From Kaistella sp. 97-N-M2 (lineage in GTDB: Bacteria; Bacteroidota; Bacteroidia; Flavobacteriales; Weeksellaceae): a DNA stretch of 64,000 nucleotides. The position numbers were made by a program, and so were the translations under genes. This document shows, one piece after another, positions 17,525-25,912 of this stretch. Each line of letters opens with the position of its first letter. The first letter of the stretch is position 1. The stretch is taken from assembly GCF_021513235.1 (NCBI RefSeq), contig NZ_CP090976.1, positions 2,418,001 through 2,482,000 of the forward strand. Reading direction: 5' to 3'. Below the pieces are notes generated by a model. That model made no database searches and had not been told where the DNA came from. It saw nothing but the letters and a program-made list of their open reading frames with translations.

Positions 17525-18928
17525 CTAAAAAGGTTTATCGGGTGATGTAGTGCGGATCATTTTAATATTGACAAACTCGAGCAGTCCTTCAATTGCATGT
17601 TCGCGTCCGTAACCCGAATGTTTGGTACCACCAAAGGGCAATTGCGGCGCAACGCTGGTTGCGTGGTTGATGTAAACCATTCCGGAATCTACTTTTCTGG
17701 CCACCTCGACAGCTTTTTTGGTGTCGGTTCCGAAAACGGTTCCACCCAAACCAAAAGGTGTAGCATTGGCGATTTCCAAGGCTTCTTCAAGGGTTTCGTA
17801 TTTGTACAGCATCATCACGGGGCCGAAAACTTCCTCAACATACATATCCATTTCCTGCGTAATATCCGTAACCAAAGTCGGCTCCAAAAAAGCGCCGGGT
17901 CTGTCCATTCTTTTTCCGCCTAAGGCGATATTCGCGCCCTGTTCCGCAGCTTTCTGAATCTGTGCCAAAACATCTTCCGCCGCTTTCTCCGAACTCAACG
18001 GACCTAAAGTGGTATCAGCATCCATTGGATTTCCTACTTTAATCTGCTCGAAGGCTTCTTTGGTTTTCGATAAAAATTCATCGTAAATGCTGGCTGCGAC
18101 GATCATTCTTTTCGGCGAGGTACAGACCTGGCCTCCATTGGCCATTCTGCCTTGTACGGCCGTTTTCGCTGCTAAGGCAACATCAGCATCTTCCAAAACG
18201 ATAAAAGGATCGCTTCCGCCCAGTTCCAATGTCGATTTCTTTACGACTTTCGCAGCAGCTGTGGCGATACTTGCGCCAGCAGGCTCACTTCCGGTTAACG
18301 TTACGGCTTTAATTTTAGGATTCGCAACAATCGGTTCGATATCTTTTCCGGAAACAAATAAATTCGTATAAACACCGTCCGGCAAACCGGCTTCCCTGAA
18401 AATATCTTCCATCATCTGGGCGCACTGCGGCACATTCGAAGCATGTTTTAAAACCATCGTATTTCCTGCCGTGATGTGTGCGGCCGCAGATCGTGTGATC
18501 TGGTAAAAGGGAAAATTCCAGGGTTGAACGCTTAAAATAACGCCAATCGGTTCGTAACTTAAGAAAGCTTCGCCGTGTGGAACTTTTAGGGGTTTATCCG
18601 CAAGGAATTCCGCGGCGTTGTCTGCATAATAATCGAAGATGGCGGAACATATTTTCACTTCGCCAATGGCCTGGGCTAAAACTTTGCCCATTTCCAGCGT
18701 GGCTAATTTGCCAAGTTCTTCTTTTTTGTCGCGCATAAGCGAAGCCACTTTATGCATAATTGTCGAACGTTCTTCCATGGAAGAATGTTTCCATTTTTTA
18801 AAGGCTTCGTCTGCTTTATCGATGATTGAGGAAACCTGTTCTTTCGACATGGCTTCAAATTCTTTTACTACTTCATTATTAAAAGGATTAACGCTTTTTA
18901 TTGAAGATGATTTGGTTGTATTGCTCAT
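17525..18928 (-). CDS. gabD: NAD-dependent succinate-semialdehyde dehydrogenase
   Basis: 467 residues of the aldehyde dehydrogenase superfamily, oxidising an aldehyde to the acid with NAD(P)+. The catalytic base E235 lies in LELGGSDPF and the nucleophile C269 in GGQVCTSPKR; the cofactor region has VQPWNFPFYQ and LTGSEPAGASIA. The compact length, ISVQPWNFPFYQ-type segment and overall order match the short SSADH subfamily (YneI/GabD2-like), which converts succinate semialdehyde to succinate. Substrate is inferred from family. The gene stands alone; its 3' neighbour is the lipoprotein gene 145 bases away. Confidence 0.88.
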   Translation of the reverse strand: MSNTTKSSSIKSVNPFNNEVVKEFEAMSKEQVSSIIDKADEAFKKWKHSSMEERSTIMHKVASLMRDKKEELGKLATLEMGKVLAQAIGEVKICSAIFDYYADNAAEFLADKPLKVPHGEAFLSYEPIGVILSVQPWNFPFYQITRSAAAHITAGNTMVLKHASNVPQCAQMMEDIFREAGLPDGVYTNLFVSGKDIEPIVANPKIKAVTLTGSEPAGASIATAAAKVVKKSTLELGGSDPFIVLEDADVALAAKTAVQGRMANGGQVCTSPKRMIVAASIYDEFLSKTKEAFEQIKVGNPMDADTTLGPLSSEKAAEDVLAQIQKAAEQGANIALGGKRMDRPGAFLEPTLVTDITQEMDMYVEEVFGPVMMLYKYETLEEALEIANATPFGLGGTVFGTDTKKAVEVARKVDSGMVYINHATSVAPQLPFGGTKHSGYGREHAIEGLLEFVNIKMIRTTSPDKPF

Positions 18929-19238
18929 AAAAATTTTTTTATAGGCCGTTCATGCCAATATCTGTTCCAAAAACCCGCTGCCGTTTTAAGAATAATGATT
19001 AGCGGTCATTCAAAATATGAATTGAAAATGTTTTGGAGGAAGTTCACTTCAGAAAAAATTCGACTTAACGGACTGGTTAAAGTGGTTGGGAAATAATATA
19101 AGGAAAGCGGCGGGGCAAAATAGGATTTTAGGTCAGACTTTTTAAATAGAAAAGTTAGTCTGTTTTTTAAGTTTGTAAAGATGTAAAAAAAGAACGCCCC
19201 GATTTCTCAGAGCGTTCAAACCACATATCAAACTATTG
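18929..19238. other. Intergenic region between gabD and acyl-CoA dehydrogenase
   Basis: 310 bases without a gene. It holds the terminator of the beta-oxidation operon at its right end and, at 19134-19168, a second weak hairpin (CAGACT with AGTCTG) followed by T on the plus strand that serves no visible plus-strand gene. The gabD promoter must lie near 18930-19000; no clear TAnnTTTG box was found. Confidence 0.4.
19185..19217 (-). terminator. Terminator of the beta-oxidation operon
   Basis: On the minus strand GAACGCTC pairs imperfectly with GGGCGTTC around a loop and is followed by seven T, 22 bases after the acyl-CoA dehydrogenase stop. Confidence 0.7.
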
Positions 19239-21017
19239 CTAGTAAGATCCTTTTTCCACAAAATGTGCGGCTACCTTTTCGGTGATCGCCACTACATTTG
19301 GCATATTGGTGTATTTTGTAAAACGTCGCAAACCAGAAAGCATCATGCGCTGTTCGTCACCCTCGGCAAAAGAAACAATGCCTTCTTTCGCGGCAGCGGT
19401 AATGGCTTCCACGGCTTTGTAAAGGTTTAACTGCGCCATGGCTGCTTCGACGGAATCTGCAGAGAAGTGTTTTTCAGCTCTTAACACTGCCGATTCTGCC
19501 ATATAAATCTGGTTCAGAATTTCCGAGGCATTCAATAAAAGATGCTGCTGTTTTTCGATCTCCATCATGTATTTCTGAAGTGCTGCTCCCGCAACCATTA
19601 AAAATACTTTTTTCAGGTTGTGAAGAATGGCTTTTTCTTCAGACATATATTCTGAATAATCCGGAACTTCAAAAGAAGGAATTCCCATCAGTTCTTTTCC
19701 TATTGCCATGGCTGGTTTCAAGAGATCCAATTCGCCTTTCATGGTTTTTTTGATGAGCATTCCTACGGCCAACAAACGGTTAATTTCGTTGGTTCCTTCG
19801 TAGATTCTGCCGATACGCGCGTCTCTCCAGGCGGCTTCCATGGGTGCGTCTTCGGAGAATCCCATTCCGCCGTAAATCTGAATTCCTTCATCGGCGATGT
19901 GCTGCGTTAGGTCGGAAACATATACTTTAAGAATAGAACATTCCACCGCGTATTCTTCCAGCGCTTTCAATTCTGCTTCTTCGTGCGTGGAACCTGCGGC
20001 TACGAATTCTTCAATTTTATCTTCAACATTTTTCGCGGCTCTGTACGCTCCGGCTTCAGAAACGAAAATTCCGGTGGCCATTTCTGCGATTTTCTTACGG
20101 ATGGCACCGAACGTAGAAATTGAAACGCCGAACTGTTTTCTTTCGTTCGCATAATTAATGGCTAAACCTGTAATTCTTCTCTGTCCGTCGATGTTTGCGG
20201 CGGCTAATTTAATTCTGCCGGCGTTCAGAGCATTCAAAGCGATCTTGAAACCGTTGTTTCTTTCGCCTAAAAGATTCTCCACCGGAATTTTCATATCGTT
20301 AAAGAAAACCTGACGCGTAGAGGAGGAGCGGATTCCGAGTTTGTGCTCTTCTTCACCGAACGTCATGCTGTTTGGATCTTCCAGTTCCGACCGGTTGATC
20401 ACGAATCCGGTGATATTTTTATCATCTTCAATACGGGCGAATAAAGTGAAGGTATCGGCAAATCCGGCATTAGAGATCCACATTTTTTGGCCGTTGATGA
20501 TGTAATGTTTTCCGTCTTCCGTCAGTTTCGCGCGCGTTTTCCCGGAGTTCGCATCGGAGCCTGCATCAGGTTCTGTCAGGCAATAGGCGCCGAATTTTTC
20601 ACCCGTCGCTAAAGCGGGAAGGTATTTTTGTTTTTGCTCTTCCGTGCCATAAAGAAGAATCGGAAGCGTGCCGATTCCCGTATGCGCGCCGTACGCCGTT
20701 GCCAACGAACCGTTTGCGCCGGAAACAACGTCGCAGGTTAACATGGTGCTGACAAAGCCCATTCCAAGACCTCCATAAACTTCCGGAACGGCGATTCCCA
20801 AGGTTCCGAGTTCGCCTAACTTTCGCATTGTTTCTTCCGTTAAAGCGTAATCTTTACTTTCGAAACGGTCTTTCTTCGGGATTACCTCGCGGTCCATAAA
20901 TTCGGTTAAAGATTCGCGAAGCATTTTCTGCTCGTCGGAAAGTTCTTCCAGACTGAATAATTCTGCTGCAGGAATATCTTTGATGATGAATTCGCCGCCT
21001 TTTAAAGTATCGCTCAT
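19239..21017 (-). CDS. Acyl-CoA dehydrogenase, long form
   Basis: 592 residues, longer than the usual 380 because of a C-terminal helical extension (about 430-592) like that of very-long-chain acyl-CoA dehydrogenases. It catalyses the first step of beta-oxidation, using FAD and passing electrons to electron-transfer flavoprotein (etfBA is at 39.6 kb). Visible motifs: YCLTEPDAGSDANSGKT and MWISNAGFAD for FAD/substrate binding, and the catalytic glutamate E407 in RIYEGTNEINR. It is the last gene of the marR-fadB-fadA unit; between it and fadA lies an inserted four-helix-bundle gene flanked by AT-rich repeats. Confidence 0.93.
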   Translation of the reverse strand: MSDTLKGGEFIIKDIPAAELFSLEELSDEQKMLRESLTEFMDREVIPKKDRFESKDYALTEETMRKLGELGTLGIAVPEVYGGLGMGFVSTMLTCDVVSGANGSLATAYGAHTGIGTLPILLYGTEEQKQKYLPALATGEKFGAYCLTEPDAGSDANSGKTRAKLTEDGKHYIINGQKMWISNAGFADTFTLFARIEDDKNITGFVINRSELEDPNSMTFGEEEHKLGIRSSSTRQVFFNDMKIPVENLLGERNNGFKIALNALNAGRIKLAAANIDGQRRITGLAINYANERKQFGVSISTFGAIRKKIAEMATGIFVSEAGAYRAAKNVEDKIEEFVAAGSTHEEAELKALEEYAVECSILKVYVSDLTQHIADEGIQIYGGMGFSEDAPMEAAWRDARIGRIYEGTNEINRLLAVGMLIKKTMKGELDLLKPAMAIGKELMGIPSFEVPDYSEYMSEEKAILHNLKKVFLMVAGAALQKYMMEIEKQQHLLLNASEILNQIYMAESAVLRAEKHFSADSVEAAMAQLNLYKAVEAITAAAKEGIVSFAEGDEQRMMLSGLRRFTKYTNMPNVVAITEKVAAHFVEKGSY

Positions 21018-21023
21018 TATTTT

Positions 21024-21081
21024 GATTTTAAATTTTAGATTATAGATTTTAAATTAGATTCGCTGTTACAAATTTTAGATG
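21024..21081. repeat. AT-rich repeats upstream of acyl-CoA dehydrogenase
   Basis: Holds an inverted, diverged copy of the TAAATTTTAGATT/AATCTAAAATTTA-type motif and, at 21056-21081, AGATTCGCTGTTACAAATTT and onward, which recurs at 21177-21203. These border the inserted four-helix-bundle gene on its downstream side. Confidence 0.75.
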
Positions 21082-21134
21082 TGTTTAATTTTTCAATTAC
21101 GATAAGTGAAAGGTCTCATTCCTGAAATGCATTT

Positions 21135-21166
21135 CATCTAAAATTTATAATTTAAAATCTAAAATT
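21135..21166. repeat. 32-bp direct repeat, copy 1
   Basis: Begins CATCTAAAATTTATAATTTA and is identical over 32 bases to 21546-21577. The two copies bracket the four-helix-bundle gene. Confidence 0.9.
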
Positions 21167-21176
21167 ATTGTGTTTA

Positions 21177-21203
21177 AGATTCGCTGTTATAAATTTTCAG
21201 ATG
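21177..21203. repeat. AGATTCGCTGTTA repeat, copy 2, overlapping a stop codon
   Basis: Nearly identical to 21056-21081. The stop codon of the four-helix-bundle gene (21187-21189) lies inside this copy, so the repeat supplies the end of the reading frame. Confidence 0.8.
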
Positions 21204-21543
21204 AGGTTTTAATGATTTTAGTTAAGATATTGATGATGGTTTCGATTTCCTTTAAATAAGATTCCATATTAATTTCAACGAGATTTGAAGAATGATAAAG
21301 TCGCAACCAATACTTCGTTTCCCTTGCATCTTTATTTGCAATTGATAGTTTTGAAATGAAATCTTTTTTTGACTGAGCAGCAATTGCTTCTTCAACGTTT
21401 GCTCCTATCGAGGTTCCGGAACGAAGAATTTGCTTTGATAAAACATACTCATTTTGAGCTTTGCATTCGAGATAAAATCTAATAATCTCAAGAGCAAATT
21501 CAAATGTTTTAATTTGTATCAAGTTGTCTTGTTTGAAACTCAT
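21187..21543 (-). CDS. Four-helix-bundle protein (23S rRNA intervening-sequence protein family)
   Basis: 118 residues, all helical, with the family patterns FEFALEIIRFYLECKAQNEY, KQILRSGTSIGANVEEAIAA, FISKLSIANKDARETKYWLRL. This is the S23/IVP family, first seen inside 23S rRNA intervening sequences and structurally like the Avd protein of diversity-generating retroelements. In Bacteroidota these genes are scattered at unrelated sites; their function is unknown. Here the gene interrupts the beta-oxidation operon between fadA and the acyl-CoA dehydrogenase gene and is enclosed by 32-bp direct repeats and a second repeat pair. It is more AT-rich than its neighbours. Insertion as a small mobile unit is inferred. 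Confidence 0.9.
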   Translation of the reverse strand: MSFKQDNLIQIKTFEFALEIIRFYLECKAQNEYVLSKQILRSGTSIGANVEEAIAAQSKKDFISKLSIANKDARETKYWLRLYHSSNLVEINMESYLKEIETIINILTKIIKTSSENL

Positions 21544-21545
21544 AT

Positions 21546-21577
21546 CATCTAAAATTTATAATTTAAAATCTAAAATT
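21546..21577. repeat. 32-bp direct repeat, copy 2
   Basis: Identical to 21135-21166. It ends exactly at the stop codon of fadA (21578) and lies just upstream of the four-helix-bundle start. Confidence 0.9.
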
Positions 21578-22762
21578 TTATAAAAGTTCAAAGATCGAAG
21601 CCGCGCCCTGTCCCGTTCCCACGCACATCGTGACCATTCCGTATTTCATGTTGCCGCGTTTGCGCATTTCGTCCAGGAGTTGAACGGTTAATTTGGTTCC
21701 CGTACAACCGAGTGGGTGTCCGAGTGCGATTGCGCCACCATTAACATTTAATATGTCTGGATTAAGATTCAATTCTTTTTTCAACGCCACTGATTGGGAA
21801 GCGAAGGCTTCATTCAGTTCAATTAAATCAATGTCTTTTAATTCTAAACCTGCTTGTTTCAAAGCTTTTGGAACTGCGTATAAGGGACCCATTCCCATAA
21901 TTCTTGGTTCTAAACCTGCCGCTGCGTAGGCAACTAATCTTGCTTCTGGTTCCAGTCCTAATTCCTTCACCATTTCTTCCGACATGACAATCACGAAAGC
22001 TGCACCGTCGCTCATTTGAGATGAATTTCCAGCCGTTACCGTTCCGCCATTGGCAAAGACAGGACGTAATTTTGCCAAACCTTCCAGACTCGTGTCTTTT
22101 CTCGGACCTTCGTCCTGAGCAAAGTCGAACTTTTTGGTCTGCATTTTCTGGTTTTCATCCAGATAATTGTATTCAACCGGAATAGGAACGATCTGATCTT
22201 TAAATCTTCCTGTTTCATTGGCTTTTAAAGCTTTCTGATGTGATTCAAATGAAAACTGATCCTGTTCTTCCCGTGAGATTTTATACTGATTCGCCACTTC
22301 TTCTGCGGTGTAGCCCATTCCCCAATAATAATCTGGATTGGATTTTGCCATGTCGCTTTCCGGTACAGGTTTATAACCACCCATCGGAATATAAGACATC
22401 GATTCTGTTCCACCTGCGATGATGCAGTCAGCCATGCCCGCCTGAATTTTTGCTGATGCGATTGCGATCGCTTCAGATCCGGAGGCGCAATATCTGTTGA
22501 CCGTTACGCCCGGAACCTGATCGGTGTTTAATCCCATTAAAGAAATTAAACGCGCGACGTTCAAGCCTTGTTCGGCTTCCGGCATTGCGTTTCCAACGAT
22601 GAGATCGTCGATTCTGTTTTTATCGAGTTGTGGAACAGCCGCCATCAATTTTTCGATAACGGTTGCTGCCAAGACGTCGGGTCTGGTAAATCTCAAACTT
22701 CCTTTTGGTGCCTTTCCGACTGCGGTTCTGAACCCTTTAATTATATATGCTTGTTTTGACAT
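21578..22762 (-). CDS. fadA: Acetyl-CoA C-acyltransferase (3-ketoacyl-CoA thiolase)
   Basis: 394 residues. Catalyses the thiolytic last step of beta-oxidation. Nucleophile C92 is in NRYCASGSEAIA; the C-terminal GHPLGCTGTK histidine and TMCVGTGQGAA cysteine complete the active site. Sequence order and operon position make it the FadA partner of the fadB-like gene. Between the two genes lies a REP-associated transposase that separates fadB and fadA by about 750 bases. A second thiolase gene at 45 kb is a paralogue with a different context. Start ATG at 22762 is followed at once by the conserved AYIIKGFRTAVGK. Confidence 0.93.
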   Translation of the reverse strand: MSKQAYIIKGFRTAVGKAPKGSLRFTRPDVLAATVIEKLMAAVPQLDKNRIDDLIVGNAMPEAEQGLNVARLISLMGLNTDQVPGVTVNRYCASGSEAIAIASAKIQAGMADCIIAGGTESMSYIPMGGYKPVPESDMAKSNPDYYWGMGYTAEEVANQYKISREEQDQFSFESHQKALKANETGRFKDQIVPIPVEYNYLDENQKMQTKKFDFAQDEGPRKDTSLEGLAKLRPVFANGGTVTAGNSSQMSDGAAFVIVMSEEMVKELGLEPEARLVAYAAAGLEPRIMGMGPLYAVPKALKQAGLELKDIDLIELNEAFASQSVALKKELNLNPDILNVNGGAIALGHPLGCTGTKLTVQLLDEMRKRGNMKYGMVTMCVGTGQGAASIFELL

Positions 22763-22795
22763 TTTTTAATTTTTAAAAATTAATTTTAATTTTTT

Positions 22796-22890
22796 GCCTC
22801 GTAGAGGCTTACTATTAATAGCCTTTTTTATTAATTGTTTTTATGAGCTCCGGAGGAGCGATCTGTTAATTGATGGAGCGACCTGTTAAT
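22796..22890. repeat. REP-like palindromic repeats, left flank of the transposase (minus orientation)
   Basis: Three units: GCCTCGTAGAGGC (22796-22808), GAGCTCCGGAGGAGCGATCT and onward (22845-22870), and GATGGAGCGACCTGTTAAT (22872-22890). They are reverse complements of the right-flank consensus ATTAACAGGTCGCTCCTCCG. The transposase stop codon (22886-22888) lies in the innermost unit. Confidence 0.85.
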
Positions 22891-23350
22891 CTTCAATCCA
22901 GTTAAACAAATATTTTGAATCGTATTCAATTTCAAACTTTTCCAGGAAATCCAAATATTCGTTTTTAAAAGACTTGTTTTTGTGATGCTCTTCTTGGTTT
23001 AAAATATATTTCACAACGGAATCAACACCGCTTTTAGAATAAGAGAACGCTCCATATCCTTCCTGCCAACTGAATTTTTCGGTCATCCATTTTTTATCAT
23101 TAATGAATTTTGAAGAACCCGCTTTTATGTCTCTCACCAAATCTGAAAGTGCAATGGTTGGACCGATACTAACCAAGATATGAACGTGGTCGGGCATTGC
23201 AAAAACAGCAAATAATTTCTGACCTCTGTTTGACACGATCCCCGTAATAAATTTATGTAATTCTTCTCTGTTCTCTTTTGCAATAAGGTTTTGTCTTCCT
23301 TTCACCGCGAAAACGATCTGAATATAAATTTGGGTGTAGGTGTTTGCCAT
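22886..23350 (-). CDS. IS200/IS605-type Y1 transposase, REP-associated (RAYT-like)
   Basis: 154 residues, the size of a TnpA single-strand transposase. The HUH motif appears as MPDHVHILVS (about residues 71-80) and the catalytic tyrosine in GAFSYSKSGVDSVV (about 118-131). It is flanked by palindromic repeats, three on the left and three on the right, in opposite orientations, the layout of REP-associated tyrosine transposases, which move or maintain REP sequences rather than act as classic insertion sequences. No tnpB accompanies it. It sits inside the beta-oxidation operon between fadB and fadA, reading in the same direction, so the operon may still be transcribed through it. Confidence 0.92.
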   Translation of the reverse strand: MANTYTQIYIQIVFAVKGRQNLIAKENREELHKFITGIVSNRGQKLFAVFAMPDHVHILVSIGPTIALSDLVRDIKAGSSKFINDKKWMTEKFSWQEGYGAFSYSKSGVDSVVKYILNQEEHHKNKSFKNEYLDFLEKFEIEYDSKYLFNWIED

Positions 23351-23383
23351 AAAATTAATTTTGTAAATTAATTTGGTTTATTC

Positions 23384-23510
23384 ATTAACAGGTCGCCTCT
23401 ATGAGGCTTTATTGACGTTTGTTATTCATTCTATTAACAGGGCGCTCCTCCGGAGCTTTATGCGAATATCTTAAAATTCTATTAACAGGTCGCTCCTATG
23501 GAGTTTCGCG
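23384..23510. repeat. REP-like palindromic repeats, right flank (three units, 48-49 base period)
   Basis: ATTAACAGG units start at 23384, 23433 and 23481. Each is followed by a short palindrome: CGCCTCTATGAGGC, CGCTCCTCCGGAGC, and CGCTCCTATGGAG. The third ends 3 bases before the stop codon of the fadB-like gene. Confidence 0.88.
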
Positions 23511-23513
23511 TGA

Positions 23514-25907
23514 TTAATTCCTCAACGGTTTTCCTTTCGTCAACATGTGTTGAATTCTCTCCAAAGTTTTTCTCTCGCCGCAAAGCTGCAGGAACGTTTC
23601 TCTTTCCAGATTTAATAAATATTGCTCTGTTACGACTGTTGGTTCGGAAAGATTTCCGCCGACCAGTACGTTCGCTAATTTGTCTGCGATCAGCTTGTCG
23701 TGCTCTGAAATGTATTTTCCGGTGAGCATTTGATCGGTTCCAACGAGGAACATTCCTAAAGCATCACGTCCTAAAACCTTTACTTTTTGTTCGATTGGTT
23801 GCGTATAACCGTGTTCCGCTAAACTTAAAGCCAGCATTTTTGCAGTTTTGATCTGACGGTTTTTATTCACCACCACAATGTCTTTATGCTCTTCCAGAAT
23901 TCCCATATCGTAGGCTTCATAGGCTGAAGTCGCTACTTTTCCCATCGCAATGTTCATAAACATATCCCGCAGACGGTTATTTTTCACATCATCTTTGTGG
24001 AATTCTCGCGAAACTCTCAAGGCCATTTCCTTCGTTCCGCCACCGCCAGGAATTACGCCGACTCCGGTTTCTACCAAACCAATGTAAGTTTCTGCTGCTG
24101 CAACTACGCGGTCTGCATGCATCGTCATTTCGCAACCACCTCCTAAAGTCATTCCGTGAGGAGCGACTACGACAGGAATTGAAGAATAACGAACTCTCAT
24201 CATGGATTTTTGGAAATAGGCAATTGCCATATTCAAATCGTCCCAATCCTGTTCGATCGCCATCATTAAAATCATGGCTAAATTGGCTCCAACAGAGAAA
24301 TTGGCACCTTGATTTCCGATCACCAAACCTTCATATTCCTTTTCTGCTAAGTCAATGACTCTGTTTAAACCATCTAAAACTTCGCCTCCTAAAGAATTCA
24401 TTTTTGAATGGATCTCAAAATTGATAATTCCGTCTCCCAAATCAAGGATGGAAGAACCTGAATTGCTCCAAAGGGTTTTGTTTTTTCTGATATTATTAAG
24501 AATGATAAAAGCCTCCTGACCCGGAATATTGCTGTAGTTTCCAGAGTTTTTATCGAAGTAAATACTTTGACCTTCGTCGTTTACTTTATAGAAAGTCTCT
24601 ACGTTTTTCACCCAATCAGAAACTTCATAACCGGCTTCTTTAGCCAGTTCAATTCCTTTTTGGACGCCAATTGCATCCCAGATTTCGAATGGTCCGTTTT
24701 CCCAGCCGAAACCTGCTTTCATCGCATCATCGATTTTGTAGACTTCATCCGAAATTTCCGGAACTTTGTGGGAAACATAAGCGAATAATGCCCCTAAAGA
24801 TTTACGGTATAATTCGCCGGCTTTGTCCTTTCCACCGATTAAAACCTTGAAACGGTCTATTGTTTTATCAATATTTTTCGTCAATTCTAAAGTTGGAAAA
24901 GATGATTTCCCTTGAAGTTCATATTCCATGGTTTCTAAATTCAAACCTTGAATTTCAGATTTACCCGCAGAATTTTTTACTTTTTTGTAAAAACCCTGTT
25001 CCGTTTTAGAGCCCAACCATTTGTTATCAACCATGATTTGGATGTATTTCGGAAGTGCAAAAACATCGTTAAAATCATTTGCTTCCACTTTGCTGTCGCG
25101 AACGCCGTTTGCAACCATCACCAAAGTATCCAAACCAACCACATCCGCAGTTCTGAAAGTTGCAGATTTCGGACGACCGATTACAGGACCGGTTAATTTA
25201 TCAATGTCAGAAACATTTAAGCCTAAATTTTGAACTTCATGAAGCAGATTCATCATCGAGAAAACTCCGATTCTGTTGGCGATAAATGCGGGTGTATCTT
25301 TCGCTTCTACGGTAGCTTTTCCTAAGAATTTTGCGCCGTATTCCATGTAAAATTTCACGATTTCAGGATCCGTTTCCGGCGTTGGAATAATTTCTAAAAG
25401 TGGTAAATATCTTACCGGATTGAAGAAATGCGTTCCGGCAAAATATTTTTTGAAATCATCGCTTCTGCCTTCAATTAAGAAATGAATCGGGATTCCGGAG
25501 GTATTTGATGAAACCAGAGTTCCCGGTTTTCTGAACTGTTCAATCTTTTCGTAAACTGATTTTTTAATGTCGAGTCTTTCAACCACAACCTCAATAATCC
25601 AGTCTGTTTTTTTAATTTTTTCTAAATCGTCATCGAAGTTTCCAACGGTAATTCTTTCCGCAAATTTCGGGGAATATAAAAGCGCCGGACTTGATTTCTG
25701 TAATTTGACGAAGTTTTCTGTAGCAATCCTGTTTCTTACAACCTTATCTTCTTTCGTAAGACCTTTTTTCTGTTCGGCTTCGGAAAGTTCAAAGGGTACG
25801 ATATCAAGCAGAAGCACTTCAACGCCAATGTTGGCAAAGTGAGCCGCAATACCGGTTCCCATAATCCCTGAACCAAGAACCGTAACGTGTTTGATTCTTC
25901 TTTTCAT
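23514..25907 (-). CDS. fadB: 3-hydroxyacyl-CoA dehydrogenase/enoyl-CoA hydratase fusion (FadB-like)
   Basis: 797 residues. Carries out the hydration and NAD-dependent oxidation steps of beta-oxidation. The order is reversed relative to E. coli FadB: the dehydrogenase comes first, with the nucleotide-binding GSGIMGTGIAAHFANIGV at residues 12-29 and FFNPVRYLPLLEIIPTPET further on, and the crotonase domain last (about 490-700) with the oxyanion-hole glycine motif GANFSVGANL and GLVETGVGVIPGGGG. This arrangement is typical of Bacteroidota and Bacillus FadN. It starts 5 bases after the marR gene, so both are one transcript. Its 3' end abuts the REP cluster. Confidence 0.94.
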   Translation of the reverse strand: MKRRIKHVTVLGSGIMGTGIAAHFANIGVEVLLLDIVPFELSEAEQKKGLTKEDKVVRNRIATENFVKLQKSSPALLYSPKFAERITVGNFDDDLEKIKKTDWIIEVVVERLDIKKSVYEKIEQFRKPGTLVSSNTSGIPIHFLIEGRSDDFKKYFAGTHFFNPVRYLPLLEIIPTPETDPEIVKFYMEYGAKFLGKATVEAKDTPAFIANRIGVFSMMNLLHEVQNLGLNVSDIDKLTGPVIGRPKSATFRTADVVGLDTLVMVANGVRDSKVEANDFNDVFALPKYIQIMVDNKWLGSKTEQGFYKKVKNSAGKSEIQGLNLETMEYELQGKSSFPTLELTKNIDKTIDRFKVLIGGKDKAGELYRKSLGALFAYVSHKVPEISDEVYKIDDAMKAGFGWENGPFEIWDAIGVQKGIELAKEAGYEVSDWVKNVETFYKVNDEGQSIYFDKNSGNYSNIPGQEAFIILNNIRKNKTLWSNSGSSILDLGDGIINFEIHSKMNSLGGEVLDGLNRVIDLAEKEYEGLVIGNQGANFSVGANLAMILMMAIEQDWDDLNMAIAYFQKSMMRVRYSSIPVVVAPHGMTLGGGCEMTMHADRVVAAAETYIGLVETGVGVIPGGGGTKEMALRVSREFHKDDVKNNRLRDMFMNIAMGKVATSAYEAYDMGILEEHKDIVVVNKNRQIKTAKMLALSLAEHGYTQPIEQKVKVLGRDALGMFLVGTDQMLTGKYISEHDKLIADKLANVLVGGNLSEPTVVTEQYLLNLERETFLQLCGERKTLERIQHMLTKGKPLRN

Positions 25908-25912
25908 ATTAT

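Noticed and set aside
19134-19168. Plus-strand hairpin followed by T as a terminator
   Set aside because: No plus-strand gene lies upstream for 3 kb and the stem is only 6 bp; probably fortuitous.
23384-23510. Three regularly spaced repeats (48-49 base period) resembling a short CRISPR array
   Set aside because: The units are palindromic, vary in their inner part, have inverted partners across a Y1 transposase, and no cas genes are near. REP-like repeats fit better.
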